Shown here in pieces: positions 62,467 through 64,000 of a DNA stretch of 64,000 nucleotides. Source of the DNA: Amorphophallus konjac (Eukaryota; Streptophyta; Magnoliopsida; Alismatales; Araceae); contig CM040125.1 of NCBI GenBank assembly GCA_022559845.1, forward strand, positions 327,305,829-327,369,828, in the 5' to 3' direction. The first letter of the stretch is position 1. Every line of letters starts with the position of its first letter. The notes below the pieces were generated by a model. That model had not been told where the DNA came from. It ran no database searches and saw nothing but the letters and a program-made list of their open reading frames with translations. The position numbers were made by a program, and so were the translations under genes.

Positions 62467-64000
62467 TGATGCGGGACGGACACGGGAGACGACACCATAA
62501 GGTGTCACCCTCGGACTCTAGATGAAGACGCGACCAGCAATACACACCAGGGAGACACTAAGCCCGACACTACGAGCTCCTAGTGGCAAAACGTCGCTAA
62601 CAGAAGTAGAAGCTCACTCGTCGTCCCAAGCGAGGGAAAGCGCGGACCGTGCGCGGTTAAGAAACCGGCGGAGGTCAAGGGTAGTCCGACTCAACTTCCG
62701 GACTCGGATCGAGTCACGGGACCGGTCACTCTCACTCTCACAGCGGTGACATGGACACACGGGCTAGTACCTACACTCTCGGTAGCGGCAAAAGACCGTA
62801 TACTAGCTAAGCAAATGAACGCCAAGAGGTTCGGACCATTACCTCCACGCACCCGGCGTGGCGAAGACAACCCCGGCCGAATCACGGACTCCCGGTTAAA
62901 CAATATCACATCAATATAAAGATTTGACCCACTCCACGCAGGGAGGTAAAAGGTTACATGTGGAGCCCGGGAATCACGTAACTCGGGTTGACGGGCAGCA
63001 TCTTGATGTCGCCCGGCGGTGCCGAACTCCGCGTTTTCATGATTTCCGAACGGCGGGTTCTGCGGGCCCACGGGGCCCACGGATGGCGCTGTCCTCCGGA
63101 TCTTTGGGGGTGGGACCCACTATGATGGTGACCCCTGGTGGCGTGCCTCCACGGACGGCGGTCGGCCGGAAACACCGATCGGGGGTCGATCGGCCCCGAT
63201 CCCCAATTGTTGAACTAGCTGCCCACGGATTTTGATTTCTGTTTTTCGGCGCATGCTCCGGCAAAAACGGCCGCTGCGACCAATCCTGACGTCGGATCGG
63301 GACGCATGAGCTATCGTTGGAAAGCCCTCTTCAAATGCTTTAATCTAGACCCAGAGAGATCTGCTGGATCTGGTCGGATCAGAACTTTAATAAATTTACA
63401 AGCCCCTGTTGTACAGTAACCGAAATATCAGAGCTGCAGGGCACTTGTCTGAGAACAACCGTTGACCACCTAGTAAACCTCCGATTAAGCTCTTGAGCTC
63501 TCTTCAAGGTTGTAGATATTCAAACCACGAAGCTGGGACAATTTTTAGAATTGGATTTGGAGGTGGTGGTGATTTGATAAGATTTTTGGAGTGTCTGGTG
63601 GTCGGATCTGGGAACGGGTGGATAGAACTTCAGGTGGATCTGAGAACGATTTGTGGAAAATATGAAATGGATGAACTAGAAATTTAGAAAAATGGTGGAT
63701 GAAGGGGTTGGTGGAAGGAAGATCCAGTAAAATTGGGCGAACCAAAAAAATTCAGAAAGTGGACCTAAGACCTAAAACTCAGGGCGGAGATGCATCTGGA
63801 CAGACTGCTGGCAGAACTGGAATGAAAGAGGGAACAAAAATCAAAAATTATGAAACGGGATCTGAATGACAAACCAATTTTTTTGGGACATCCTTGATAC
63901 CTATGGAACCTCCAGTAAAATACCCAGGTCGATCAGAGCTCGTGGTTGATGGCTGAATTTTGTGGAAGTTGCTGTGGTACTGCACGGGCAGAACTCCGAT
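62467..64000 (-). repeat. 5' LTR of element B (continues beyond window)
   Basis: Begins TGATGCGGGACGG on the + strand (LTR 3' end CCGCATCA on the - strand). Its part from 62785 aligns with 55111 onward. Expected full length about 2.3 kb. Confidence 0.9.

Larger units (their letters stand above)
55111..64000 (-). mobile_element. Element B: nearly intact chromovirus, same family as A
   Basis: 3' LTR 55111-57073 (truncated at the C junction), internal 57074-62466, 5' LTR from 62467 to beyond the window. One polyprotein frame with only two premature stops, but with altered integrase and zinc-knuckle residues. Family identity to A is clear along the whole length. Confidence 0.9.

Overview
This is non-genic plant nuclear DNA. 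Everything I can assign is LTR-retrotransposon sequence, and I see no host gene, tRNA, rRNA or CRISPR array. A flowering plant with a repeat-rich genome is indicated by the primer-binding sites (initiator-Met type TGGTATCAGAGC, and a TGGCACGCCCGG site of the kind used by the Tat clade), the Ty3/Gypsy chromovirus and Tat coding domains, the archaeal-type second RNase H, and an antisense gene with a plant mobile domain. The sequence does not name the species.

Layout: one large Tat-clade Ty3/Gypsy element on the + strand spans the window, with both outer ends outside it. Its 5' LTR is 1-3525 (about 178 bp of its start are missing) and its PBS is at 3530. Its internal region is 3526-3589 plus 16035-34902. 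Its 3' LTR starts at 34903 and is split by insertions (34903-36338, 42808-42938, 44794-46257, remainder beyond the window). The LTRs have matching ends TGTGGACG...CGTCCACA. Internally there is a polyprotein in a single frame (16111-25848: leader protein, Gag, protease, a second Gag-like module, RT, RNase H, second RNase H, integrase). Next come a 76-bp minisatellite (26193-26950) and a multi-exon gene on the opposite strand (33259 down to 27459) with its own TATA box (34429-34436).

Inserted into this host are: (A) a chromovirus on the - strand, 3590-16034, TSD CTGCG, itself carrying a solo LTR (S1, 6040-8554, TSD AGATC); (D) a non-autonomous chromovirus relative on the + strand, 36339-42807, TSD ATTGG, encoding a Gag fragment fused to an unrecognised domain; (S2) a solo LTR on the - strand, 42939-44793, TSD CACCT; and (C+B) from 46258 to the window end, a tandem LTR-internal-LTR-internal Gag-only element fused at about 55110 to the truncated 3' LTR of a nearly intact chromovirus B (- strand).

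How they relate: A and B are the same autonomous family, with integrase and chromodomain text closest to the CRM/Galadriel chromoviruses as I read them. C and D share PBS, PPT context, the LTR 3' end and much of the LTR body with that family but lack protease, RT and integrase, so A/B-type elements are their likely helpers. The Tat polyprotein has 31 in-frame premature stops, no net frameshift, and 25 of the 31 are TAG. Most of these look like CAG to TAG changes, as expected for deamination of CHG-methylated cytosines. The antisense gene shows the same bias on the other strand.
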